DNA from: Schleiferiaceae bacterium
Lineage (GTDB): Bacteria; Bacteroidota; Bacteroidia; Flavobacteriales; Schleiferiaceae
Assembly (NCBI GenBank): GCA_029254375.1
Contig: JAQWXR010000004.1
Location: 1 to 48,681, forward strand
DNA: 48,681 nt
Direction of reading: 5' to 3'
Shown here: in pieces, positions 16,909-25,536 of the stretch
Position numbering within the stretch: the stretch's first letter is position 1
Layout: each line of letters begins with the position of its first letter
Position numbers and translations under genes: made by a program
The notes under the pieces: model-generated
Database searches by the model: none
Told to the model about the DNA's origin: nothing
Seen by the model: only the letters and a program-made list of their open reading frames with translations

Positions 16909-19900
16909 TTAGGGTAGGGTTTTGTTCAGTGTGATCGACCCTTTGGATTCTCCGTCCATTCCGCATGTACTCCTCCATTGGGCGACGTAAAAGTACACTC
17001 CATCGAGCAAGGAGCGGCCGCGAAAACTCCCATCCCAGCTGAAATTTGGCTCGCTCGTCACAAATACTTTTTGGCCCCAACGATCATATACTATGAGATA
17101 CAATTGCTCTAAACCAGAGGCTCCCGATTGGCTTAGACGAAAGGCATCATTCAAGCCATCACCATTGGGACTAAACATATTGGGAAACTGAATGGCATTC
17201 GGACTATCTATGGCGAGTACTTCGTAGGTCCAAAAAGCGGTATCTCGCCGATCACAGATGCTATCCCATACTACGATGGCCACCTCATAGTTCCCCGGGC
17301 CCGAGACCTGCCAAAAGCGCTCACGTCCTAGCAATGGGCTTGCAGAAAATCCATTGGGATACCAGGATACCTGAGTCGCATAGTTCGCATTTGCAGCCCC
17401 ATAAATAAGTGGGGCGGGACCGCAGGGATTTACTGTGATTTCTCCATGAATTTCGCTCAAAGGAGGACGAAAAGTCACCACATAATAGGCTGTATCTGCG
17501 TCCCCGCAGAGCGTATCAAGGGCAATCAAGGTGATGGTGATCGGTCCGTATATACCCCTGTAATTGTGGATTAATGGACATTTCATACGTTCATAATGGC
17601 TATTCCCATCCCCCCAGAGAACTAAAAGTGCCTGGCTAACCAAAGAATCTGTCGGGTGTAGTTCCACATGCAGGGCGGTATCGCAAGGGTCGTACACGAG
17701 GTTCATTTCGGCTTTTGGCTCATCAAGGCTTGAGATAAATATGGGAATCTGTTGGCTCGCTTGGGTGGCACAGACCGTATCATACGCTTCTACGGAAATA
17801 ACAAAGGGACCAGAAAGCCCGTAAAGGTGAGTAAAGGGGGGTTGCATACTTCCGCCCAAAATGCTCCCATCCCCCCAATCAATATATACCGAATCTGCCA
17901 AGCCCAATATTCCCGAAAGGAAGGCTTGATTCCCCGCACAAAGGGTGTCTGCGGTGAGCTCCAATGTCACTGCAGCCGATTGCAGAGAAAAGGCGATTTG
18001 GACCGCGGCCATGTTGCAATTACCGGCATTATTGGTGAGCGAATACGCATTGTGAGGAAAAACAGGCAGGGAGCTATTGCCTCCGCAGCCTGCACAAATA
18101 GCCTGATGAATGACCCCTTCAGGGTCAAAGCGCGATGTTCCACCATCGACATGCTCATAGGAAGTAGAGCCTCCAAAATAACTCGCATACAATGGGGCCC
18201 CTTTTCGGTTCAGTACCAAGAAGTAAAAGTCACTTCCATCCGTGGTGGTCTGGTAGGCGTTTGGCGTGGTGAATAGGTTTTGCGTATTACCGCCGTTATT
18301 TGCCAATCCGCCCCACCCGGAGAAGTACAAGGACCCACATCCATCCATCATGAATGCCGTCGGAGAGCAGTTTATAGAAGACGTTGTGCCTGAACCAAAT
18401 GTTTGCAAACGGTATACTGTGTCGAGGTCGTAACCTAACCATGCCATGTACTGAGATGACATGGACTGCCCCCACAGACCGGAAGTAGCAGGCAGGATGC
18501 CTTTGGTGTTTCCCACGATGGCAATCGCCGAGCTGTCGCCTATTGCCTTGTATGCGCCGTCAGGATTTTGCGCAATCAAATAGCCCAAATCTGGACCCGT
18601 AGTGCCCAAATAGGTGGTCTTTTCCAGCATGCCGGTCGTTGCGTTGATGCGCTGAACCCAAGCGTCAGCCAAACCTTGCCGAAGTGCTTGATGGCTCGTG
18701 GCCGACGCCAAGCTGTCGGAATACGTCGCACCCACCGTGAAGAGCTTTAGTTGTCCATGGTATTCATGAAGGGCTGCACCAAATATTCCGTCCGCACTGG
18801 AGCCTCCGTAGTACGACGACCAAATCAAATTATCCAGACTAGGACTAAGCTTTGCCACGATGCCATCCTGCAAACCGTGGTGAGCTGCCAGTGTGGATGG
18901 AAAGTTGGTCGACAGCGTAGAGGATGCGATATATATCCCATCCGTTGCTACTAGGACTTCGCCACGGGCTTGATCGCCGTAATTCATCGCCACATTAGCA
19001 TTGATACCGTCATTCCCAGTGCCCCCCAAATAGGTCATGCCTTGCAGCAAACTTCCCGTAGAATCCAATCGCAACAAAAAGATATCCGTACCCTGGTTAA
19101 AGGACTGCCCCCCGCCGTTAATGGACGACGCACCCGAAAAAGTCGTGTCATAGCTATTTACAGCATGGGGTAAATTGCTCGAACTAGTAACGCCCATCAC
19201 AACCAAATCACCATTGGGACCAACCATCATCGAATGGGGTTGCTCCCTATTCCCTCCGCCGTAATAGCTGCCGCATAGCAGGGAAGTCCCATCTGGACTG
19301 AACAGCATTAAGGCCACATCTGTTCCTCCCCCTGCGAAACTAGATTGGACCCCATTGAACACGGGGAACTGCGCCCCAAAAGCGATACCCCCGATCCAGG
19401 TACGGCCCTGCAGATCATAGGTGGCAGTATAGCCGAAGTTGTCCGAAACAGATCCGGAAAAGGTAGAGAAACGGTAGACGGGGTCGATTCGATCAGCACC
19501 ACGAGCCACTGGGGTCCAGGCCCCCTCAATTTGCCGCCAATGCGCAGTTAACGGTCCTCTGGCACCCTGAGCTTCGGGCAGGTCAAGCTCTAAGGCTCCT
19601 GACGGTAGCGTGAATCGAAGGTAATGACCCTGGGCATGAGCATTTGCTAGCCCCTCGAATTGAGACGCCACCGCCATGAGGTCTTGGGATGACTCACCCA
19701 CCCAGGTCGTCTTAAGGAATCCATCCGGACTCAGTTCGAGCTCAAGTTTGACACCAGGATACAGCCCATTGATGGTAGCCGAAGCAAAGTGTGGCACCTT
19801 GGCGGCTGCACCAGATGGCAAGAAATAAGAAAGATGGCCTGGCAATACACTGCCTCCTTTGAAGCGACCGGTTTGTGCCCCTTGAAAGCGCTCTGTAAAT

Positions 19901-20127
19901 ACAAAGAGATCCGAACTATCCTCCTCAGAGGGTCCACGCAAAGTAAATCTCAACCCGTTTTGAAGTATCCAAATCCGCGCCGTTTCTGTAGGAAGCTGTG
20001 CGAGAACTAGCGAAGGCCATTGGCCTTGATTTGGGATAAATCCCATGCTAGGCCGACTGATTTCAATCGGCTGAGAGTGGGCCAAAAAGCCCATCAAAAG
20101 AAATGTCCAGAGAATCCGGGATCGCAT
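16909..20127 (-). CDS. Giant T9SS type-B surface protein (PNQGQW/SBBP-repeat N-part, PKD C-part)
   Basis: A 1072-residue secreted protein. The signal peptide is residues 1-18 (MRSRILWTFLLMGFLAHS). PNQGQW (32-37) is typical of the N-terminal DUF7948 module of large Bacteroidota surface proteins. Repeats of SBBP type follow, recognisable by recurring GGTGND/GGGNREQ/GGSSADG turns with SxYxGG-like strands (about 230-690). Two or more PKD-like segments follow (VYIDWGDG; VLWGDGNSH), then a C-terminal gliding-type sorting domain with FSPNGDGLNDAFRL and YDRWGQKVF. It is probably attached at the cell surface after T9SS export. The adhesive or enzymatic role is unknown. The gene has no strong upstream promoter that I can see and is followed by arsC. 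Confidence 0.9.
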   Translation of the reverse strand: MRSRILWTFLLMGFLAHSQPIEISRPSMGFIPNQGQWPSLVLAQLPTETARIWILQNGLRFTLRGPSEEDSSDLFVFTERFQGAQTGRFKGGSVLPGHLSYFLPSGAAAKVPHFASATINGLYPGVKLELELSPDGFLKTTWVGESSQDLMAVASQFEGLANAHAQGHYLRFTLPSGALELDLPEAQGARGPLTAHWRQIEGAWTPVARGADRIDPVYRFSTFSGSVSDNFGYTATYDLQGRTWIGGIAFGAQFPVFNGVQSSFAGGGTDVALMLFSPDGTSLLCGSYYGGGNREQPHSMMVGPNGDLVVMGVTSSSNLPHAVNSYDTTFSGASSINGGGQSFNQGTDIFLLRLDSTGSLLQGMTYLGGTGNDGINANVAMNYGDQARGEVLVATDGIYIASSTLSTNFPSTLAAHHGLQDGIVAKLSPSLDNLIWSSYYGGSSADGIFGAALHEYHGQLKLFTVGATYSDSLASATSHQALRQGLADAWVQRINATTGMLEKTTYLGTTGPDLGYLIAQNPDGAYKAIGDSSAIAIVGNTKGILPATSGLWGQSMSSQYMAWLGYDLDTVYRLQTFGSGTTSSINCSPTAFMMDGCGSLYFSGWGGLANNGGNTQNLFTTPNAYQTTTDGSDFYFLVLNRKGAPLYASYFGGSTSYEHVDGGTSRFDPEGVIHQAICAGCGGNSSLPVFPHNAYSLTNNAGNCNMAAVQIAFSLQSAAVTLELTADTLCAGNQAFLSGILGLADSVYIDWGDGSILGGSMQPPFTHLYGLSGPFVISVEAYDTVCATQASQQIPIFISSLDEPKAEMNLVYDPCDTALHVELHPTDSLVSQALLVLWGDGNSHYERMKCPLIHNYRGIYGPITITLIALDTLCGDADTAYYVVTFRPPLSEIHGEITVNPCGPAPLIYGAANANYATQVSWYPNGFSASPLLGRERFWQVSGPGNYEVAIVVWDSICDRRDTAFWTYEVLAIDSPNAIQFPNMFSPNGDGLNDAFRLSQSGASGLEQLYLIVYDRWGQKVFVTSEPNFSWDGSFRGRSLLDGVYFYVAQWRSTCGMDGESKGSITLNKTLP

Positions 20128-20204
20128 GTGATCCCGAAGATACGCAGGATATGAAGGCTTGAATTGGAGGAATGTGAGAAGGGGACTTAATGTGGTATAA
20201 TTGC

Positions 20205-21317
20205 TTAATCCAAATCCATATCCTCGACCGCAGCCGATCCATCGGCCATCAGGTAGGCTTTCAAGAATGCATCTAAATCCCCATCTAAGACAGAATCTGG
20301 ATCGGTGGTTTCAACCCCAGTGCGCACATCCTTTACCAACTTGTAAGGATGTAAGACGTAGTTGCGTATTTGAGAACCCCATTCTATTTTTTTCTTGCCG
20401 GCTTCAATTTCTGATCGCTTGGCGTTACGGGCTTCTATTTCCATCTCATACAGACGGGACTTCAACAATTGAATAGCTTTTTCCTTATTCTGCAGTTGAG
20501 AACGCGTTTCTGTATTTTCAATAACAATTCCTGTCGGTCGGTGCTTCAGGCGTACCCCCGTTTCGACCTTGTTGACGTTCTGTCCCCCTGCACCACTGGA
20601 GCGGAAAGTGTCCCAATCGATCTCTGCCAAGTTCACTTGGATATCAATCGTATCGTCGACCAATGGGAAGACATATACGCTCACGAAAGAAGTATGGCGG
20701 CGGGCGTTGCTGTCGAATGGGCTGATGCGCACCAGTCTATGAACGCCATTTTCCCCTTTTAGGTAGCCAAAAACATAATCACCATCAATTTCGAGTGTGA
20801 CCGTTTTAACCCCAGCCACCTCTCCTTCCTGAAAATTCAGTTCGCGCACCTTATGTCCATTTCGTTCGGCCCAGCGGAGGTACATACGCATAAGGATACC
20901 CGCCCAGTCGCACGACTCAGTTCCTCCCGCGCCTGCCGTAATCTGAAGGACCGCAGACATTTTATCTTCTTCGCCCGAGAGCATGTTTCGGAATTCTATG
21001 TTGCTCAACTCTTCTTCCAACTTAGCCCCTGCTTCTTCCACTTCAGCAGCGCTCAGCTCTCCTTCGCGGTAAAATTCAATGGAAAGCTCCACCTCCCCTA
21101 GCATGGCTTCGAGTAATTCATAGCCTTGAATCCAGTATTTCAATTCCCGGATTTTCTTCATCACTTGCTCCGCCTTCTTGGAATCTTCCCAAAAGCCGGG
21201 ATCCACGGTTCGCTCCTCCTCGTTGACGAGTTGAATGCGCTTTTCGCTTAGACGCACATAGTTTTTAAGCGCTTTTAGACGCTCATGAAAATCCTTGACT
21301 TGTTCACTGGAAACCAT
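20205..21317 (-). CDS. prfB: Peptide chain release factor 2
   Basis: A 370-residue factor that releases peptides at UAA/UGA. The recognition tripeptide SPF is at 199-201 and the catalytic GGQ at 244-246, followed by NVNK. Most bacteria interrupt this gene with an in-frame UGA near codon 25 for autoregulatory +1 frameshifting. Here the frame is uninterrupted through the corresponding stretch ([14 protein letters not shown], 14-27), so control of that kind is absent. An exact -7 element (21323-21330, minus) ends 5 nt before the ATG. Confidence 0.97.
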   Translation of the reverse strand: MVSSEQVKDFHERLKALKNYVRLSEKRIQLVNEEERTVDPGFWEDSKKAEQVMKKIRELKYWIQGYELLEAMLGEVELSIEFYREGELSAAEVEEAGAKLEEELSNIEFRNMLSGEEDKMSAVLQITAGAGGTESCDWAGILMRMYLRWAERNGHKVRELNFQEGEVAGVKTVTLEIDGDYVFGYLKGENGVHRLVRISPFDSNARRHTSFVSVYVFPLVDDTIDIQVNLAEIDWDTFRSSGAGGQNVNKVETGVRLKHRPTGIVIENTETRSQLQNKEKAIQLLKSRLYEMEIEARNAKRSEIEAGKKKIEWGSQIRNYVLHPYKLVKDVRTGVETTDPDSVLDGDLDAFLKAYLMADGSAAVEDMDLD

Positions 21318-21322
21318 AGGTG

Positions 21323-21330
21323 CAAAAGTA
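21323..21330 (-). promoter_or_regulatory. -7 promoter element TACTTTTG (minus strand) of prfB, 5 nt before the ATG
   Basis: Reads CAAAAGTA on the plus strand. It is an exact TAnnTTTG match with a 5-nt gap to the prfB start at 21317. A weaker forward match, TACCTTGT (21341-21348), ends 4 nt before the divergent aldolase ATG. Confidence 0.55.
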
Positions 21331-21352
21331 CAACGGTGAGTACCTTGTTCTC

Positions 21353-22384
21353 ATGTTTTTGATTGATGCTGACTTTCGTTCCGACACGGTCACTCGACCC
21401 AGTGCGCAAATGCTCGCCGCAATGCAGGCTGCCCCGGTGGGTGATGACGTTTTAGGTGATGACCCCACCGTTAAAGCCTTGGAAGCCAATGCTGCGGAAC
21501 GTTTTGGTATGGAAGCCGGGCTATTCTGTCCTTCTGGTACCATGACCAACCAAATTGCGATCAACGTCCATTGTCGCCCAGGAGATGAGGTTATCTGTTC
21601 ATCGCTTGCTCACATTTACAACTACGAAGGAGGCGGTGTTGCCTTCAATTCTGGCGTCCAAGTGCGCACCGGAGGCGATGCCTATGGCCGCATCTTCCCG
21701 GAGGACATCCACCGTCTTGTCCAACCAGACATGGACGTACATGCGGCCCCAAGCCGATTGGTCGTCGTCGAAAACACCGCAAACAAAGGAGGGGGAACCA
21801 GCTTGGGCTTGCCTTTGCTTCATGAGTTGCATGCGGCGGCAAAATCCCATGGCTTAGCCTACCACCTCGATGGTGCCCGCATATTTAATGCCATCGTTCG
21901 GGAGGGGGATCGAACCGAAGACTACAGCTTTTTTGACTCCATCTCCATTTGCTTGAGCAAAGGATTAGCGGCACCCATTGGTTCTGTGTTGCTCGGAAAC
22001 AAAGATTTCATTGGCCAAGCCAAGCGAATTCGCAAGCGATTTGGTGGGGGGATGCGTCAAGCCGGTTATCTTGCTGCGGCTGGTCTATATGCCCTTGAGA
22101 ACAATATCAAGCGCCTTGTCGAAGACCATGAAAAAGCTGCTCAAATTGACCAGTGGCTCAGCCAAGTCGACTATGTGGTGGAACGCAAACCCTGCGAGAC
22201 CAACATGGTCCTATTTCGGATAAACGCCATCGGCGGAGCACAGGCCCTGCACACCCATCTTGCCTCTCTGGGTATTCGTATCATAGCCATGGATCGAGAA
22301 TGGCTGCGTATTGTTACGCACCAGGATATTACCTCTGCCCATATGCATGCGCTTAAAAACGGTTTGCAGTCCTTCCAAACCTAA
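21353..22384 (+). CDS. Low-specificity L-threonine aldolase
   Basis: About 343 residues, a PLP enzyme cleaving L-threonine/allo-threonine to glycine and acetaldehyde. Motifs: [11 protein letters not shown] at the N terminus, [33 protein letters not shown] with the PLP-ring Asp, and [14 protein letters not shown] with the Schiff-base Lys. The frame is open from a GTG at 21320, but that overlaps the prfB promoter, so I use the ATG at 21353; a TTG at 21359 would start even closer to the usual MIDxRSDT N terminus. Divergent from prfB, convergent with recX. Confidence 0.92.
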   Translation: MFLIDADFRSDTVTRPSAQMLAAMQAAPVGDDVLGDDPTVKALEANAAERFGMEAGLFCPSGTMTNQIAINVHCRPGDEVICSSLAHIYNYEGGGVAFNSGVQVRTGGDAYGRIFPEDIHRLVQPDMDVHAAPSRLVVVENTANKGGGTSLGLPLLHELHAAAKSHGLAYHLDGARIFNAIVREGDRTEDYSFFDSISICLSKGLAAPIGSVLLGNKDFIGQAKRIRKRFGGGMRQAGYLAAAGLYALENNIKRLVEDHEKAAQIDQWLSQVDYVVERKPCETNMVLFRINAIGGAQALHTHLASLGIRIIAMDREWLRIVTHQDITSAHMHALKNGLQSFQT

Positions 22385-22389
22385 GCGAC

Positions 22390-22405
22390 ATCCATTGTTA
22401 TGGAT
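22390..22405. other. Small hairpin between threonine aldolase and recX
   Basis: ATCCAT-TGTT-ATGGAT forms a 6-bp stem with a 4-nt loop in the 25-bp gap between the convergent genes. There is no T-run, so terminator activity is uncertain. Confidence 0.35.
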
Positions 22406-22409
22406 CACT

Positions 22410-22889
22410 TCATTCAGCCTCTGTCTCCAAGAATTGGATAGCCTCTTGAATTTCGTTCCAGGTATATCCTTTTCGTTGGGCCGATAGACTGGCAGCATAT
22501 ACTTCTGCGCGTCCTGTCCAGGGCCAGGTCTTTTCCAATAATCCCACGAGGGTATTTTGATAGCCCTGTTCGTCCAATTCTTGCAATCCAAGTCGGATAC
22601 ACGATTCGGGTACGCGCTTCGCTTTTAAACCTTGAATGATTTTGATTCGGCCCCAGCCTTTGGCTCGGTGCTTGCCTCTCACATAGGCCCGAGCAAAGCG
22701 TTCCTCCGAAAGAAATCCTTCCTCAATCAACTCGATCAATAAGGTCTCTGCGGCTTCATTTTGCAGGCCCATGTCTCTTAATCGTTGCTCCACTTCAAAT
22801 TGACATCGGTCCTGGTAGGCACAGTACTTGCGCACCTGAGATCGCGCCACTTCGAGGTCATAAATTTTTTCGCGCTTAAATGGGGCCAT
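22410..22889 (-). CDS. recX: Regulatory protein RecX
   Basis: About 159 residues. I start at the ATG at 22889; the longer frame to 23009 would run through the terminator and the end of rng. RecX modulates RecA filaments. The typical three-helix tandem repeats are visible: KYCAYQDRCQFEVEQRLRDM, then LIEEGFLSEERFARAYVRGK (the conserved L.dd.RFA..yv..r signature) and GWGRIKIIQGLKAKRV. The length is normal for Bacteroidota. A strong terminator separates it from rng, so it should have its own promoter. Confidence 0.93.
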   Translation of the reverse strand: MAPFKREKIYDLEVARSQVRKYCAYQDRCQFEVEQRLRDMGLQNEAAETLLIELIEEGFLSEERFARAYVRGKHRAKGWGRIKIIQGLKAKRVPESCIRLGLQELDEQGYQNTLVGLLEKTWPWTGRAEVYAASLSAQRKGYTWNEIQEAIQFLETEAE

Positions 22890-22893
22890 GGGA

Positions 22894-22929
22894 TAAAAAT
22901 AAAGCAGGCGGCCAATGGGCCGCCTGCTT
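22894..22929 (-). terminator. Rho-independent terminator of rng
   Basis: A perfect 12-bp stem (22902-22913 with 22918-22929) and 4-nt loop. On the minus strand it is followed by a T-rich tail. It lies just after the rng stop and before recX. Confidence 0.92.
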
Positions 22930-22950
22930 GCAAACATTTGTTTTCGAAAA

Positions 22951-24501
22951 TTAACCGAGCTTCTTGTTCTGGTCATCGGAAAAGCGATACTCCAGCATCT
23001 TGAACGCATCGCGTTCCATCACCTTTAAAGGGTGACTGTAAAGCTTAGACCATTGCTTGTAGCGCGCTTTCCAAAGGAAGCCTTTGGTCAAATACGAATG
23101 GATGAATGGGTGGACATGGAGATACACCGTGCCTTTTTCATTCTTCTGTCGCATCTTACCCACAATCTGATCAAACTTCTGCTCGAGGGCATCAATCATC
23201 GTGATTGGGGCTTCCACTAGGTTGTCCGGATTCTCTTCCTTCGTTTCCAAACGGCGTGCAGGTCGCACACGTTGCCGCGTAATTTCTACGATACCAAATT
23301 TGGAAGGCGGAAGGATTTTATGTCGGGCACGATCACCTTCCATGACTTCCTGCATTTTATCGAAGAGTTGCTTTCGGTGCTCTCCTTTGTGCAAATCAAT
23401 AAAGTCAATGCAGATGATGCCGCCCATGTCCCGAAGGCGCAACTGGCGTCCAATTTCCTCTGCGGCCATTAGGTTCACCGCCAAAGCGTTGTCCTCTTGG
23501 CTATCTCCTTTACTGCTCCGGTTACCGCTGTTTACGTCGATGACGTGCATAGCTTCCGTATGCTCAATAATCAAGTACGTGCCCTTGCCCATGTTGACTG
23601 TTCGACCAAAGGCCGATTTCAACTGGCGATCTACCCCATACTGTTGGAAAACAGGCACGGCCGAAGTGTGAAGTTTCACAATATCTGCACGCTCAGGGGC
23701 AATAGATTCTACATATTCTTTGATCTCCTGGTGCAAGGACTCGTCGTCCACTATAATTTGATCAAAGCTATCGTTGAATACATCTCGAAGATAGGCGCTT
23801 GCGCGGTCCATCTCGCGAAGAACACATTTACGTGGTTTTGCATTACGCAGGTTGCGATGCAGTGTTTTCCATTTAGACATCAAGTCTGCCAAGTCGGCAG
23901 TCAATTCTTCTGTGGAGACGCCTTGGGCTACGGTGCGAACAATCACACCAAAACCATCAGGACGTATCGATTGAACGAGCTTGCGCAGTCGTTCCTTCTC
24001 TTTTCTCTCGCGAATTTTCTGAGATACTGAAATGCGGCTAGTGAACGGCACCAAAACGATGAACCGTCCCGCAATAGATATTTCAGACGTGACCCGAGGG
24101 CCTTTCGTCGATATGGGTTCCTTCACCACTTGGACCAGAATCTGATCACCTTGATTTAGAAGATTCTCCATAGCCCCATCTTTTTCTATGAGGGGCTCCA
24201 AAGTAAAGTCCGCAATGTTTGCAGGTTGTTTACCGAGGTGAACCTTCTTGTTGAAGGATTGCCACGAGGAAATTTGAGGACCTAAATCATGGTAGTGCAG
24301 GAACGCATCTTTCTCGTATCCTACATCCACAAATGCCGCGTTGAGACTCGGTGCGAGTTTTCGCAATTGTCCCAAATACACATCACCGACAGAAAATTGC
24401 TGTTTAGCATCCTCCTGTACTAGCTCTGTTAGACGGCCGTCCTTGAGAAGGGCAATGACTGCGTCCGACTCATTCGCTTGAATGATAAGTTCGGTACGCA
24501 T
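22951..24501 (-). CDS. rng: Ribonuclease E/G family endoribonuclease
   Basis: A 516-residue RNase G-type protein for rRNA/mRNA processing. The N-terminal S1 RNA-binding domain is at about 35-130 (VGDVYLGQLRKLAPSLNAAF, VDVGYEKDAFLH). The 5'-sensor/RNase H-like core follows. The DNase I-like catalytic part has HVIDVNSGNRSS and GGIICIDFIDL, whose Asp residues bind Mg2+, and ends with ITRQRVRP. The Zn-link cysteines of E. coli RNase E are not seen. It lies 13 bp after the small basic protein gene. This neighbourhood (HU, TPR, small basic protein, rng) is conserved in Bacteroidota. Confidence 0.96.
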   Translation of the reverse strand: MRTELIIQANESDAVIALLKDGRLTELVQEDAKQQFSVGDVYLGQLRKLAPSLNAAFVDVGYEKDAFLHYHDLGPQISSWQSFNKKVHLGKQPANIADFTLEPLIEKDGAMENLLNQGDQILVQVVKEPISTKGPRVTSEISIAGRFIVLVPFTSRISVSQKIRERKEKERLRKLVQSIRPDGFGVIVRTVAQGVSTEELTADLADLMSKWKTLHRNLRNAKPRKCVLREMDRASAYLRDVFNDSFDQIIVDDESLHQEIKEYVESIAPERADIVKLHTSAVPVFQQYGVDRQLKSAFGRTVNMGKGTYLIIEHTEAMHVIDVNSGNRSSKGDSQEDNALAVNLMAAEEIGRQLRLRDMGGIICIDFIDLHKGEHRKQLFDKMQEVMEGDRARHKILPPSKFGIVEITRQRVRPARRLETKEENPDNLVEAPITMIDALEQKFDQIVGKMRQKNEKGTVYLHVHPFIHSYLTKGFLWKARYKQWSKLYSHPLKVMERDAFKMLEYRFSDDQNKKLG

Positions 24502-24514
24502 AACTTGCCTTTAC

Positions 24515-24604
24515 TTATTTCTTTTTGTGACGGTTCTTGCGTAAACGCTTCTTCCGCTTGTGAGTGGCCATCTTATGGCGCTTTCTTTTCTTACCGCTTG
24601 GCAT
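24515..24604 (-). CDS. 29-residue AURKAIP1/COX24-domain basic protein (bS22/mS38-like)
   Basis: Found by reading the gap upstream of rng. ATG at 24604, TAA at 24515-24517. The product begins MPSGKKRKRHKMATHKRKK and continues RLRKNRHKKK. Eighteen or more of the 29 residues are Lys, Arg or His. This matches the short AURKAIP1/COX24 domain proteins of Bacteroidota, related to mitochondrial mS38 and actinobacterial bS22, which bind the small ribosomal subunit. Spacing is 25 bp from the TPR gene and 13 bp from rng on the same strand. It is too short for many gene finders. Confidence 0.88.
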   Translation of the reverse strand: MPSGKKRKRHKMATHKRKKRLRKNRHKKK

Positions 24605-24629
24605 AATGCTGTCGATTAAAATGAAACAA

Positions 24630-25142
24630 TCATTGAAGTTCTTTCGTCTCCGTTGCGCTTCCCGCTTGCAGCGTTTCCATAAGTGCTGTCAATTCGGAGA
24701 CACGGGATGTGTTGGGGTGTTCGCTTAAAAACAATTGAAGGCCTTGAAGTGCCCCTTCTACCTGTCCTAGCTCACCTAGGGACTGGGCCAGGCCTTCCGC
24801 TGCGTCTGCATCATCAGATTGAATCTGCAATACAATTTGGAAACGCTCCACGGCCTTATCCCACTGTCCTGACATCATGGAGAAACGACCCAAAGTAAAT
24901 TGAGCGTCGCGATGTTGAGGATCTTCGGCTACTACCTCACGGAGGAGGAAAATAGCCTGCATGGGATTGCCATCTTTAGATTCAATGATGGCGAGGGCAT
25001 CTTGGACTTTCTGATCCAAGGGACTTCGTGCTGGCGTTTCGGGCATTGTCGCTTCGGGCGCACTGGGCGCATGCGGCATAAGCATCACCACAACGGTCAC
25101 CACAACCACTGCAGAAATAGCATAAACCCATGCGCGCTTCAT
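24630..25142 (-). CDS. Membrane-anchored TPR-repeat protein
   Basis: A 170-residue protein with an N-terminal membrane anchor (AWVYAISAVVVVTVVVMLM, residues 4-22), a Pro/Ala-rich linker, then tetratricopeptide repeats from about residue 48: AIFLLREVVAEDPQHRDAQF, LGRFSMMSGQWDKAVERFQI and AEGLAQSLGELGQVEGALQG. The C terminus is acidic. It probably sits in the inner membrane with repeats in the periplasm and makes protein contacts. The exact role is unknown, though the gene is widely kept between HU and the rng group in this phylum. It lies 15 bp downstream of the HU gene. Confidence 0.85.
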   Translation of the reverse strand: MKRAWVYAISAVVVVTVVVMLMPHAPSAPEATMPETPARSPLDQKVQDALAIIESKDGNPMQAIFLLREVVAEDPQHRDAQFTLGRFSMMSGQWDKAVERFQIVLQIQSDDADAAEGLAQSLGELGQVEGALQGLQLFLSEHPNTSRVSELTALMETLQAGSATETKELQ

Positions 25143-25157
25143 TCCTTCTATTTGTTT

Positions 25158-25451
25158 TTAGTCTTTTACCTCAACTTTGCTCTTTACCTCTTCCGCAAAA
25201 GTCTTTGCAGGCTTGAATGAAGGAATGTAATGAGCAGGGATGATTAATGTGGTGTTTTTGGAGATATTTCTGCCAGTCTTCTCGGCACGCTTCTTCAGCA
25301 CAAAGCTACCGAAACCACGGAGATAAACATTTTCGCCAGATTCCATATTAGACTTTACTTCGCGCATGAAGCCCTCTACGACGGCTAGCACATCAGATTT
25401 TTCGAGACCCGTGCGGTCTGAGATTCGCGTGACGATGTCCGCTTTTGTCAT
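25158..25451 (-). CDS. HU/IHF-family DNA-binding protein
   Basis: A 97-residue nucleoid protein. It has the usual N-terminal helices (TKADIVTRISDRTGLEKSDV), the beta-ribbon start GENVYLRGFGSFVLKKR, and the arm RNISKNTTLIIPAHYIPSFKPAKTF, where the usual RNP(Q/K) motif reads RNISKNT. The C-terminal extension is short and charged (VKSKVEVKD). An exact -7 element on the minus strand (25522-25529) suggests a leader of about 65 nt. It is first in a run with TPR, the small basic protein and rng, and divergent from mutY. Confidence 0.95.
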   Translation of the reverse strand: MTKADIVTRISDRTGLEKSDVLAVVEGFMREVKSNMESGENVYLRGFGSFVLKKRAEKTGRNISKNTTLIIPAHYIPSFKPAKTFAEEVKSKVEVKD

Positions 25452-25521
25452 GGTAATTGCGTTTTAAACGTGATCTTTATAGTGTAGGACCCCGGAAAGA
25501 ATGGGGCTATTTTAGCGGCGG

Positions 25522-25529
25522 CAAAGTTA
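25522..25529 (-). promoter_or_regulatory. -7 promoter element TAACTTTG (minus strand) of the HU operon
   Basis: Reads CAAAGTTA on the plus strand; exact TAnnTTTG match 70 nt upstream of the HU ATG and 8 nt from the mutY start on the other strand. Confidence 0.45.
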
Positions 25530-25536
25530 GCGAATA

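Noticed and set aside
16898-17080. 61-codon N-terminal extension of the arsC frame
   Set aside because: It overlaps the sorting domain of the T9SS protein; the thioredoxin fold begins at the ATG at 16897.
21240-21317. Programmed +1 frameshift in prfB
   Set aside because: No in-frame UGA occurs in the first 40 codons; the frame is continuous.
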